Below, piece by piece: positions 1 to 7,243 of a stretch of 15,365 nt of DNA. Within the stretch, counting starts at the first letter, position 1. Each line of letters opens with the position of its first letter. Under the pieces are notes generated by a model. That model had not been told where the DNA came from and searched no databases. It saw nothing but the letters and a program-made list of their open reading frames with translations. The DNA is taken from the NCBI GenBank assembly GCA_040394475.1, contig JBEBSD010000113.1, forward strand, positions 1-15,365, given 5' to 3'. The position numbers and the translations under genes were made by a program. Source of the DNA: JBEBSD01 sp040394475. GTDB taxonomy: Bacteria > Bacteroidota > Bacteroidia > Cytophagales > Spirosomataceae.

Positions 1-1100
1 GGCCTGAATGCCGGTTTAGCCGCAGGGGCATTTTCTGTTGGCGTCGCCTCCGCTGCTTTAGGCTTCATAGTGGGTTTGAACGCCGGTTTGGGCGCAGGGG
101 TATTTTCTGTTGCCGTGGCGTCCGTTGCCTTAGGCTTCATGGTAGGCTTGAACGCCGGTTTGGGTGCTGGGACATTTTCCCCGGCCGGTGTTTTTAGGGT
201 AGGTTTGAATGCCGGTTTGGCGGTCTTCGCGGTATCGCTTCCGGCGGTATTTTGTTCGCCTGAGGATGCTTGTTTCTTACTGACGGCTTGTTCATCAAAT
301 GTAAAGCGCATTCGTGCACTTGATGGGTTTGCCGCCGGCTGCCAATCGGCCGGGTGGAACTTCACTTTATTTTCTACAGGGGTTGGTGGCGTACTATCGG
401 GCTTAGGATTCGCAGTCTTAGGTTTCATACCCGGCCGGAAAGCAGGCTGTACCGCAGGCTTGCTTGCAGATGCCGGCGCTGCTTTTCCGGGAAAGACCGG
501 ACGCACCGGCGTAGCTTTCACTTCTGCAGACCGGGTTCCTTTAAGCGCTTCTTTTTCTTTCTGGAATTGTTCGAGCAGGATTCGTTTTTCCTGCGCTTCC
601 TCGGGGCTGAGCGTACCGTAAGCATAAATCATTTCCCGCACATCGAACTCGCTGTAATCGAAGGTCTTGGTCATCGTCAGCGATTCCGTAGGGCAAACGG
701 TTGTGCACAGTCCGCAATAGCAGCATTTAGCCATGTCGATATCGAACTTGGCTGCATATAACCGGATGACCGAACCATCGGAAGCCCGGCCCACTTCTTC
801 CGTAGCCCGGATGGGTTCGATTTCAATACAATCTACCGGGCAGATTTTGGCACATTTATCACAGACGATACAGTCATCCATTTCATTATGGAGGCGGTAT
901 CGTCCATTATCCGGAATAGGAATGGTTTCCCGGGGATACTGGATGGTCACCATGCCATCGGGCCTGTCAAAGAAATTCGCTGCCTGGATGGCAGTAGGCA
1001 TTCTGCGTTTACGGGCATCCAGGACATGCCGCAGTGTTAATCCCATCCCTACAGCGGTGGATCGGATTCCATCGGCAATATTTTTGAAATAACTGGACAT
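1..1100 (-). CDS. nuoI: NADH-quinone oxidoreductase subunit I (NuoI), with long repeat-rich C-terminal tail; 3' end outside window
   Basis: The frame is open from the ATG at 1100 to the left edge, giving 366 residues with no stop seen. Residues 1 to about 185 are a typical Bacteroidota NuoI. They hold two ferredoxin-type 4Fe-4S motifs: C77-x2-C80-x2-C83-x3-C87-P and C126-x2-C129-x2-C132-x3-C136-P. In complex I this subunit carries clusters N6a and N6b, which pass electrons from the NADH arm towards quinone on the cytoplasmic face of the membrane. Family members are usually about 160-190 residues. Here a further 180 or more follow, rich in Pro, Lys, Ala and Thr and almost certainly disordered, with the motif PAF(K/R)P recurring near residues 219, 296, 315, 339 and 363. 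The upstream neighbour is a thioredoxin-like gene rather than nuoH, so this is not the usual nuo operon order. A second, non-complex-I ferredoxin role is possible but less likely. Confidence 0.9.
   Translation of the reverse strand, partial: MSSYFKNIADGIRSTAVGMGLTLRHVLDARKRRMPTAIQAANFFDRPDGMVTIQYPRETIPIPDNGRYRLHNEMDDCIVCDKCAKICPVDCIEIEPIRATEEVGRASDGSVIRLYAAKFDIDMAKCCYCGLCTTVCPTESLTMTKTFDYSEFDVREMIYAYGTLSPEEAQEKRILLEQFQKEKEALKGTRSAEVKATPVRPVFPGKAAPASASKPAVQPAFRPGMKPKTANPKPDSTPPTPVENKVKFHPADWQPAANPSSARMRFTFDEQAVSKKQASSGEQNTAGSDTAKTAKPAFKPTLKTPAGENVPAPKPAFKPTMKPKATDATATENTPAPKPAFKPTMKPKAAEATPTENAPAAKPAFR
3..172 (-). repeat. 72-bp in-frame tandem repeat in the nuoI 3' region
   Basis: Two full units (about 3-74 and 75-146) and part of a third (147 to about 172) repeat with a period of 72 bases, or 24 codons. 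The conserved Phe codons lie at 6-8, 78-80 and 150-152. Each unit encodes a stretch like KPAFKPTMKPKA followed by a Thr/Glu/Ala/Pro-rich spacer. Bases differ mostly at third positions and in the spacer, so the repeats are diverging but in frame. The array may continue past the left edge. Confidence 0.85.
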
Positions 1101-1121
1101 TCCGGAAATCTTAATTGTTTA

Positions 1122-1140
1122 GTCTATTGCAAAAATAGAC
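1122..1140 (-). promoter_or_regulatory. Inverted repeat containing a -7 box, possible nuoI promoter
   Basis: GTCTATT (1122-1128) and AATAGAC (1134-1140) form a perfect 7-bp inverted repeat around a 5-base loop. Read on the minus strand it contains TATTTTTG (1137 to 1130), a perfect match to the Bacteroidota -7 consensus TAnnTTTG, about 30 bases upstream of the nuoI ATG. No TTG is present at the expected -33 distance, so the promoter call is tentative. The hairpin is not followed by a T-run on the minus strand, which argues against a terminator for the upstream gene. Confidence 0.4.
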
Positions 1141-1778
1141 TATGCATTTGACATCTGGAGCTTATTTGCCGATTTTCTGATAACTTCCGTCAACTCATTC
1201 TGGACGCTCTGCGTTTTATCAGCCGCATACCAGCGTTGTATTTCCTCTGTAAACAGGGCAATCGACTTTACCGGGTTGGCCTGGTAGGCGGCGAGTAACT
1301 GCTGCGCTTTTTCGGGTCGTGGCCCCCAGGTGAAAAGTTCGTTGTAACCGGTATCCACAGCAATCAGCTTGGGGATAGACCTGCCTCCGTTCGTCAGGTA
1401 ACGATCCATTACATCCGGGTTTTCATCCCGCAACAGCAACGTTAACGTAATGACCGGATTATGCGCTGCAGCCCGGGCAATAACGGGAATATTCTGCGCG
1501 GCATCCCCGCACCATGCTTCGGTGATCACATACCACGTTTGAGGAGCGACGATGTCATTGATAGCCTCCTTTAATCCGGCAGACAGCACTACCGTTTTGT
1601 TCAGCCGGTGCATTCGCACCTGGTTAAGATGGGTATATTCAGCGTACTCAGGCGATTGTTTCGGGCCGGTTGTACGTTTCTCGCGAACTACCTGATCCAT
1701 CAGCTCCATGTACTCCTGATAGGAATATGTAGTTCGTTGAATCGTATCAGAATCCAATAAATTTTCCAAATCTGGCAT
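1140..1778 (-). CDS. Thioredoxin-fold family protein, single-cysteine active site
   Basis: A 212-residue cytoplasmic protein with no signal peptide. The core resembles the thioredoxin family found in Bacteroidota and Firmicutes (Thioredoxin_9 type). A hydrophobic strand runs into E87-A88-W89-C90-G91-D92-A93, and a later SIPKL stretch near residue 133 supplies the cis-proline expected of the fold. The usual CxxC is reduced to one cysteine (C90), the only cysteine in the protein, so it cannot act as a standard two-cysteine disulphide reductase. A monothiol, bacilliredoxin-like or non-redox role is possible. The stop codon is TAG at 1140-1142. It lies 39 bases upstream of nuoI and 55 bases downstream of mgsA on the same strand. 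The specific substrate is unknown. Confidence 0.75.
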   Translation of the reverse strand: MPDLENLLDSDTIQRTTYSYQEYMELMDQVVREKRTTGPKQSPEYAEYTHLNQVRMHRLNKTVVLSAGLKEAINDIVAPQTWYVITEAWCGDAAQNIPVIARAAAHNPVITLTLLLRDENPDVMDRYLTNGGRSIPKLIAVDTGYNELFTWGPRPEKAQQLLAAYQANPVKSIALFTEEIQRWYAADKTQSVQNELTEVIRKSANKLQMSNA

Positions 1779-1833
1779 AGGTACTCTTGGTTTAATCCAA
1801 ATACCTATATAAGGGAAAATGCAGTGGATTAGT

Positions 1834-2286
1834 TCATATTTTTCGGGAAAGATATTCCGAGAAATCGTTTTGACGCGCCTGGTAATCCTGGCTCATCAAC
1901 GGGGAAGTGAACAAAAAATCGGCTGTCGCACTGTCGCAGGCAAGTGGAATATTCCAGACGACGCAAAGGCGAAGCAAAGCTTTGACATCCGGATCATGCG
2001 GCTGAGCCGAGAGCGGGTCCCAGAAAAAGATCATTACATCTATTTTCCCTTCCGCTATAAGAGCTCCCATTTGCTGGTCGCCGCCCAGCGGTCCGCTGAG
2101 CAGTTTAATTACCGGCAGTTGAAGGGCCGATTCAATCAGTTTTCCGGTGGTGCCTGTGGCATACAGGGTATGCTGTGCGAGGGCGCTCCTGTTGGTAAGC
2201 GCCCACGTAACCAGCTTTTCTTTCCGGTTATCGTGGGCTACCAGGGCAATGTGTTTGCTGGCGGAAAGGGCTCGGGAAGATTGCAT
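1834..2286 (-). CDS. mgsA: Methylglyoxal synthase
   Basis: Converts dihydroxyacetone phosphate to methylglyoxal and phosphate (EC 4.2.3.3) in the cytoplasm, a bypass of lower glycolysis that frees phosphate when sugar phosphates build up. The 150 residues match the family length and align closely with the E. coli enzyme. The conserved residues are all present: H18-D19 in the AHD stretch, D70 in SGPLGGDQQ, D90 in FFWDPL, and H97 and D100 in PHDPD (E. coli H19, D20, D71, D91, H98, D101). The ATG at 2286 gives an N-terminus of the usual length. It lies 73 bases downstream of the sialidase stop on the same strand with no convincing terminator between, so it may receive read-through from the sialic acid operon, or have its own promoter. 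Confidence 0.95.
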   Translation of the reverse strand: MQSSRALSASKHIALVAHDNRKEKLVTWALTNRSALAQHTLYATGTTGKLIESALQLPVIKLLSGPLGGDQQMGALIAEGKIDVMIFFWDPLSAQPHDPDVKALLRLCVVWNIPLACDSATADFLFTSPLMSQDYQARQNDFSEYLSRKI

Positions 2287-2312
2287 AAAGGAACAGAATG
2301 GTTGTTTGCTGT

Positions 2313-2333
2313 GTAAAGTAATATGTTATTTAC
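2313..2333. promoter_or_regulatory. Imperfect inverted repeat between nanH and mgsA
   Basis: GTAAA-G-TAA (2313-2321) and TTA-TTTAC (2326-2333) pair around a 4-base loop with one bulged G. It is AT-rich with no T-run, so it is a poor terminator. It sits 27 bases upstream of the mgsA ATG and could be part of an mgsA promoter or operator. A degenerate -7 box (TACTTTAC) overlaps it on the minus strand. Weak evidence. Confidence 0.25.
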
Positions 2334-2359
2334 CAATTATTACGATCTTCCCCGGATTC

Positions 2360-3529
2360 TTAACGCCAGGATACAGGAGTAAATACGATTTCTTTATAAT
2401 TGTCCCGCTCGAACAGCACACCTATCTGCTTGCGATTAAGGACGACAATATCGGAATAAGCAGCATAGGACGACCCGGTATAACCTTCCGGACTCTTGGC
2501 TACGGGAATGTTCCTGAACCAGGTTTTTCCATCGTCGTTGCTGATACGTAAGGTGAGATTGTCGCGGCGATCCGGGTCGTTGGCGTTGCAGAAGGCGATG
2601 AGCTCCTTTTTTTTGTAGGTTCCGAGCGAGAGCAGACTTCCCTGGTTGACAGGATCCGGTAAATTCCGGTCGTGAGCGCTGGTGGTCCAGGTGGCGCCGC
2701 CGTCGTCGCTTACCGAAACAATCCGGAAGGGTTCCTTCCTGCTTTGGTCCCGGCTGTTGAACAGCAGCCGGCCGCCGGAAATTTGTGCGGCGGTGGATTC
2801 ATTACTGCCCCAAACCGGTACATTTTCACTGATCTTAAACGTTTTTCCATGATCATCGGTATAGAAGCCGTGTGCGACGTAATCGGTGAAATCCTTTTTT
2901 GCATCGCCTTCCGAATGGTTGGCCGCAACGTAAATCCTTCCTTTATAAGGGCCGGAATGAAACTGCATGGCATGTCCGGGTGTGTTGGCATAGCTACGCC
3001 AGTCTTCCGGGAACCGGTACGCATCACTGACCCCGGGCTGGTTGATTTTATGGGTTTGCGCCGTGATATTCACCGCTTCGCTCCAGGTTTCTCCGCCGTC
3101 GGCGGAGGTTGTGTACCATACCTCCCGATACCCTTCTTTCATGCGGACCTCATGCTCGTGGTTATTGCCCGTATTGTAAAACAGGAAGATCCGTCCCCCG
3201 GGATAAGCGGGGTCGGTCAGGTCGACGACCGGGGCTGGGTTTCCTGCCTGCAGGGTCTCGTAGTCGGCCACAACCTGCAGCGAAGACCAGGTTTTGCCGT
3301 TGTCGCGGCTGCGTTTCAGGACGATATTGACATCTCCGAAATCACCGGAACCATGCACGCGTCCCTCTGCGAATGCGAGGAGATCGCCCTGGGGCAAACG
3401 GATGATCGCCGGGATACGGTAGCTTTTATGCCCTTCTTCCCCTGCCGCAAACACTTTTGTAAGGGGTTGCTGCGCCTGACTGGTCAGCGCTAAAAGGACA
3501 AAGGACAATAGCTTAAAAAAAAGTTTCAT
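2360..3529 (-). CDS. nanH: Exo-alpha-sialidase (GH33 neuraminidase), exported
   Basis: Releases terminal sialic acid from glycoconjugates (EC 3.2.1.18). I start it at the ATG at 3529, not the in-frame ATG at 3553, because this gives a clean signal peptide (Lys, then a hydrophobic run, cleavage after S17-Q-A19). The 389-residue product shows the Y37-R-I-P40 motif, an acidic GDFGD stretch at 62-66, and Asp boxes at 74-81, 142-149, 224-231 (degenerate, ending TF), 274-281 and 330-337, the pattern of a six-bladed sialidase propeller. Likely catalytic residues are the arginine triad R38, R260 and R322, E244, and the nucleophile Y358 in YAAYSD. There is no lipobox and no type IX sorting domain, so it probably acts in the periplasm. 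It is the last nan gene, 28 bases after the epimerase. Confidence 0.94.
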   Translation of the reverse strand: MKLFFKLLSFVLLALTSQAQQPLTKVFAAGEEGHKSYRIPAIIRLPQGDLLAFAEGRVHGSGDFGDVNIVLKRSRDNGKTWSSLQVVADYETLQAGNPAPVVDLTDPAYPGGRIFLFYNTGNNHEHEVRMKEGYREVWYTTSADGGETWSEAVNITAQTHKINQPGVSDAYRFPEDWRSYANTPGHAMQFHSGPYKGRIYVAANHSEGDAKKDFTDYVAHGFYTDDHGKTFKISENVPVWGSNESTAAQISGGRLLFNSRDQSRKEPFRIVSVSDDGGATWTTSAHDRNLPDPVNQGSLLSLGTYKKKELIAFCNANDPDRRDNLTLRISNDDGKTWFRNIPVAKSPEGYTGSSYAAYSDIVVLNRKQIGVLFERDNYKEIVFTPVSWR

Positions 3530-3557
3530 AATTCGGTCTGTTAAGAAATACAAAAAA

Positions 3558-4739
3558 TCACTCCTGAAGGTTATTCAGTAATTGCCAGCAATACCATTCC
3601 TGGCGCGGCAGATGAAACGGGCCTTTGAAGAGGTTGCCTTTGGCGGTCTGCGCGATGCTGCCGTCACGGTGCAGGTATCCGTACCATTCTCCACATTCGG
3701 GGTCGTGAAAGTGGCTGTAGGCATATTCGTGGATCTGCCGGTGCCAGCGGGCGTATTTTTCGTCACCCGTGAGCAGGTAAGCAAGCAGGGTCGCAATAAT
3801 CGCTTCGTTTTGCGGCCACCAGAATTTCATGTCCTGCCAGTATTCCTGAACGGGCCGGTGATAGACATCCCGGAAATACAGAATACCCCCATGCTCCTTG
3901 TCCCAGCCTCTTTCCCACATGTAGTCCAGCATGCGGCAGCCGAGGGCTATCAGGGCGGGGTCGTTGTTTCGTTTGCCGGCTTCGTGCAGGATAAACCATG
4001 CGCCTTCCATCGCATGGCCGGGATTGAGGGTACGACCGTCGATATGGTCCAGGATGCTGCCGTCGGGGGCAACCTGCTCCATTACGCAACGGAGGTCATC
4101 TTTTACAAAATAGGTTGCTATTTCATGTATCCAGGTCGTGATCCAGGCGTCACAACGGTCATCTCCAATCGTCTCCCGGAGTTGCTGTGCCGTGTTGAGC
4201 AGGATCATGGGCGTACCGATACCACGGGTGGGCCGGGTGGGGGTGAACTTGGGTTCCAATGGCAGTACACCGGTTGAATAGTCGATGCATTTTCCGAAAA
4301 GGTCGCGTGCACGGCGGGCAGCCTCTTCATCTCCGGTTGCTTTTGCATAGGCGGCGAAGGCGATTACGGCAAATGTTTCGGAAAAAAAGTAACGTCTTTT
4401 GCGCAGCGGAGCTCCCTCCCTGGTCAGGTGAAAAAACATCCGCCCATCCGTATCAAAGCAGTGGTTAACCAGGAATTCATATCCCAGTTTTGCGCCTTCC
4501 AGCCATTCGGGTTTGGGTGCGACGGTCGTATACAATGTCGCCAGCAACCAGGTTGCGCGTCCCTGTATCCAAACAGCTTTGTCGTCGTCAATAAGGCTCC
4601 CGTCCCGGTCACGCATCAACAGGAAGCCGCCGTATTCGGTGTCGAAGGAACGGGGAAACCAGAACGGGACCGTGTCTTGCAGCAGTTGCTGTTTGTAAAA
4701 CTGCCGGAGTGCCTGTAATTCGGTGACGGTGTAATGCAT
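3558..4739 (-). CDS. nanE: N-acylglucosamine 2-epimerase (AGE / renin-binding-protein family), NanE role
   Basis: Interconverts N-acetylmannosamine and N-acetylglucosamine (EC 5.1.3.8) in the cytoplasm, acting on the free sugar and not the 6-phosphate. The 393 residues match the AGE-family length. Typical motifs are FDTEYGG (32-38), VWIQGRATW (56-64), PGHAMEGAW (240-248), FWWPQNEA (307-313) and KGPFHLPRQ (372-380). H242 and H376 correspond to the two catalytic histidines known in mammalian AGE. This is the (alpha/alpha)6-barrel epimerase used by Bacteroides fragilis and Tannerella forsythia, unrelated to the TIM-barrel NanE of E. coli. It lies between the transporter (80-base gap) and nanH. 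Cellobiose 2-epimerase is a related alternative, but the sialic acid context favours ManNAc. Confidence 0.9.
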   Translation of the reverse strand: MHYTVTELQALRQFYKQQLLQDTVPFWFPRSFDTEYGGFLLMRDRDGSLIDDDKAVWIQGRATWLLATLYTTVAPKPEWLEGAKLGYEFLVNHCFDTDGRMFFHLTREGAPLRKRRYFFSETFAVIAFAAYAKATGDEEAARRARDLFGKCIDYSTGVLPLEPKFTPTRPTRGIGTPMILLNTAQQLRETIGDDRCDAWITTWIHEIATYFVKDDLRCVMEQVAPDGSILDHIDGRTLNPGHAMEGAWFILHEAGKRNNDPALIALGCRMLDYMWERGWDKEHGGILYFRDVYHRPVQEYWQDMKFWWPQNEAIIATLLAYLLTGDEKYARWHRQIHEYAYSHFHDPECGEWYGYLHRDGSIAQTAKGNLFKGPFHLPRQEWYCWQLLNNLQE

Positions 4740-4819
4740 GTTGACAAAAACTGGTAATTAACGAATGGATGATCGAAACGGTAACTATAAGGCAACGGGT
4801 ACAAATGACGCAGGATACG

Positions 4820-6043
4820 TCAGGTTTCTCTGAAATCGTTCACCTTAGGTTTCAGAAAAGACAACTGTACAAGCAGTGCAAGCAAAACAATTCCGGAGAG
4901 CATGGCAAAATCGTTGCCCAGGTTGCCCGCATCGGTTGATTGCCCCAGCAGATTGGTAATAAAGGCGCCGGAGAAAACACCGACCATGTTCATTAAGCCA
5001 TACGCTGTAGCGCGGTACCTCGCCGATACAAACTGGCACAGGATAGGCATGTTATTGGCGTCGAACATCCCGAAGCCGAAACCAAAGCAAAAGGCGGCCC
5101 CGATCACGTGGAACAAGGTATGGCCAAACCCCAGCAGGAGCAAAGCGGGGATTGTGAGGGCGATCCCGATGGCGCTTGTATAGACGCGTCCGCGAAGAGT
5201 CCGCTGCACCCAGCGGTCCGACAGGATGCCTCCGAAAATCACTCCCAGGAAAGAGGCAAAGGCGATGGTAATGGTGGAAAGGGGACCTGCTTTTGCCATG
5301 GGGATATGCAGGTTTTCCGAAAAGAGGGTGGGAAGCCAGTTTTTTGTCGCCCAGCCGGGAAGGCTGGGAACCGCAAAATAAAAAAGGATTACCCAAAATG
5401 ATACATTCGACAGCAGCAGGCCAAGTCCTTTGAACACCGATGAAGCATCCCTGAAAGCAGGCTGGGTCGACAGGCTGGTTTTCTTTTCCTTTAAAAAGAA
5501 CACCAGCACCAGTGCATAGAAAATCCCCGCCAGTCCGAAATAATGAAACGCTTTGTTCCAGGAATAGGCTGCTGCTACGGTGGCGCCGAAACCTCCGAGG
5601 GCTTGTCCCAGGTAAAGTCCGGTCATGTGTATCCCTATGGCCAGTGAGCGGGTTTTGTCAGGGTGGTAATCGGCAATGAGCGACAGCCCGGCCGGAATAT
5701 ACAAGGCTTCACTTACACCCATTACGGCGCGCAGCAGGTATAACTGGTCAAACGAGGTCGCATGGCCCATGGCATAGGTGACTCCCGACCAGACGAACAG
5801 ACTGCCCACAATGATCCATTTCCGGTTGAAGCGGTCGGCGATGATTCCGGATACGGGGCTCATCAGGCCGTAGATCCACAGGAAAATCGCCATCAGGCGG
5901 CCAAAGTTGGCTGCGGTCTGCAATTCGGCAATGTCGATTTCCATTGCGGGCCGCATCGTCGACAACATTTGCCGGTCCAGATAATTGAGCAGGGCTACCA
6001 CCCAAAGTAAACCGACCAGTATCCAGGGGTATCGCTTGTTCAT
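4820..6043 (-). CDS. nanT: MFS transporter, probable inner-membrane sialic acid permease (NanT role)
   Basis: A 407-residue polytopic membrane protein with about 12 hydrophobic segments. It starts KRYPWILVGLLWVVALLNYLDRQ, typical of the anion:cation symporter branch of the major facilitator superfamily. The loop between helices 2 and 3 carries a motif A variant, GIIADRFNRK (66-75), and a second similar motif, FGGILSDRW, follows in the C-terminal half. Likely role is uptake of Neu5Ac from periplasm to cytoplasm, coupled to protons or sodium. The substrate is inferred from position: it lies 24 bases after nanM and 80 bases before the epimerase in the sialic acid operon. MFS proteins of this kind fill the NanT role in Bacteroides and Tannerella nan operons. 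The sequence alone does not exclude another anionic sugar. Confidence 0.85.
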   Translation of the reverse strand: MNKRYPWILVGLLWVVALLNYLDRQMLSTMRPAMEIDIAELQTAANFGRLMAIFLWIYGLMSPVSGIIADRFNRKWIIVGSLFVWSGVTYAMGHATSFDQLYLLRAVMGVSEALYIPAGLSLIADYHPDKTRSLAIGIHMTGLYLGQALGGFGATVAAAYSWNKAFHYFGLAGIFYALVLVFFLKEKKTSLSTQPAFRDASSVFKGLGLLLSNVSFWVILFYFAVPSLPGWATKNWLPTLFSENLHIPMAKAGPLSTITIAFASFLGVIFGGILSDRWVQRTLRGRVYTSAIGIALTIPALLLLGFGHTLFHVIGAAFCFGFGFGMFDANNMPILCQFVSARYRATAYGLMNMVGVFSGAFITNLLGQSTDAGNLGNDFAMLSGIVLLALLVQLSFLKPKVNDFRET

Positions 6044-6067
6044 TCCCTTGTGGTTATCAGGTTAAGA

Positions 6068-7243
6068 TCAGTCATTGCCGGAGACAACGGTCCCTGACCA
6101 TATGTCCGGGGTTCGGATTCCCGGTTTAATTTCTCCGTTCGAGAGAATTATTTGCTCCCCTAACCGGAATGCGTTGGTCGTTACGGGCGCCGGAAAGGGT
6201 AAGTCTCCCAGTTTCTTCCACTGGTCGGCGGCTATATCATACAAAAGCACAGACCGGTAGAAACCTTGATGCCGGGTGATCAGTTTATTTTTAGCTGCGG
6301 TAAGAGCTGTTCGTTCTCCCGCTGTTTCCGCCAGCGGTATCCGGCTCAGAAGTGTCTCGATCTGGTGAAAAACCGTGCCGTTGTCGCCACCCGTGACCAG
6401 CAACAGATCGGGAGCAATAACAACCCCGGCAGCGGCTGAAAGATGCATGCGCTGCTGACCGTCCGAAACATCTGCCAGGCGTTTCCAGGATCCCTCCGAT
6501 AAGGTATACCCGTAAGTGGCGGCATTAAGGGTACTGATGCCGGATGTGTTTTTTGATCTCCCGCCGATCACATACAAGGTGTTTCCGGTGGCCAAAACGA
6601 GGGCGTTTGCAAGTGGGACCGGCAGTGGAGGTGCTTCTTTCCACTCCGGATCCGGTGTATTCAATTCCAGGCAGTAGACCCGGTCAGAGGTCGTGGCGGT
6701 TTCATCGCCACCCACAGCAAACACCAGGGAGCCCAGAATACCCAGCCCTACATTTGTAAGGGGTTTGGGAAGGTGCGGGAGTGGTGTAACTGTCAGGTTT
6801 TGAGTCTCTTTGTCCCAGATCATGTGGTATACGCGATCCGAAAGGCCGTCGTCATTTTCTCCGCCCGCATAAAGAACGCCTTCCGGTGTGGTGACAATGC
6901 CGCAATAGGCTATCGGTTCGGGGAGTGTAAGGCTCCGGGACCACTTCCAGCCTTCTGCTGTCGGCCGCAGCACATGTACCTGCTCGGAGTAGTGCTTTTT
7001 CCCTCCTTCCCAGGGTTTTTTTTCGGGAAAATTAGCCCCTCCGGCAACGAGCAGGACCCCATTCGAAGTGCCGTTGACAGCGCCGGCAAATCCTGGCGAA
7101 TTACTGCCGTCGGAAGCTTTCAACGTTGCGATTTTGGTCCACTGCAGCCTGAGGGCAGCGGACCTTGTCTTGCATGAAATGAGTGCCGGGATACTGCTCA
7201 TGATAAGGACGACGAAGAGACCGGACTTAACCGAGAGCCGCAT
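6068..7243 (-). CDS. nanM: Kelch-type N-acetylneuraminate epimerase (mutarotase), lipoprotein
   Basis: Speeds conversion of alpha-Neu5Ac, the form released by sialidase, to the beta form preferred by transporters. I start it at the ATG at 7243 because the product then begins with a Lys-containing hydrophobic signal ending in L21-I-S-C24, a lipobox. The in-frame ATG at 7291 would bury this signal. The 391-residue product shows repeated kelch-like strands with double glycines: GVLLVAGG, GVLYAGG, LVFAVGG, TLYVIGG and LLLVTGG, as in a six-bladed propeller of the cyclically permuted mutarotase family. E. coli NanM is soluble and periplasmic; this one would be membrane-anchored. Its start codon lies inside nanA (17-base overlap), which suggests translational coupling. 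The next gene, nanT, starts 24 bases after its stop. Confidence 0.88.
   Translation of the reverse strand: MRLSVKSGLFVVLIMSSIPALISCKTRSAALRLQWTKIATLKASDGSNSPGFAGAVNGTSNGVLLVAGGANFPEKKPWEGGKKHYSEQVHVLRPTAEGWKWSRSLTLPEPIAYCGIVTTPEGVLYAGGENDDGLSDRVYHMIWDKETQNLTVTPLPHLPKPLTNVGLGILGSLVFAVGGDETATTSDRVYCLELNTPDPEWKEAPPLPVPLANALVLATGNTLYVIGGRSKNTSGISTLNAATYGYTLSEGSWKRLADVSDGQQRMHLSAAAGVVIAPDLLLVTGGDNGTVFHQIETLLSRIPLAETAGERTALTAAKNKLITRHQGFYRSVLLYDIAADQWKKLGDLPFPAPVTTNAFRLGEQIILSNGEIKPGIRTPDIWSGTVVSGND

Noticed and set aside
70..621. 183-codon plus-strand frame rich in Gly, Leu and Ala
   Set aside because: It is the reverse reading of the Pro/Lys/Ala repeats of nuoI. The minus frame continues the iron-sulphur protein without a break.
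1787..1800. TTGG-N6-CCAA hairpin between mgsA and the thioredoxin-like gene as a terminator
   Set aside because: The stem is only 4 bp and there is no T-run, so it is too weak to call.
2672..3493. 273-codon open frame on the plus strand
   Set aside because: It lies wholly antisense to nanH, whose motifs are unmistakable. The translation has no family features.
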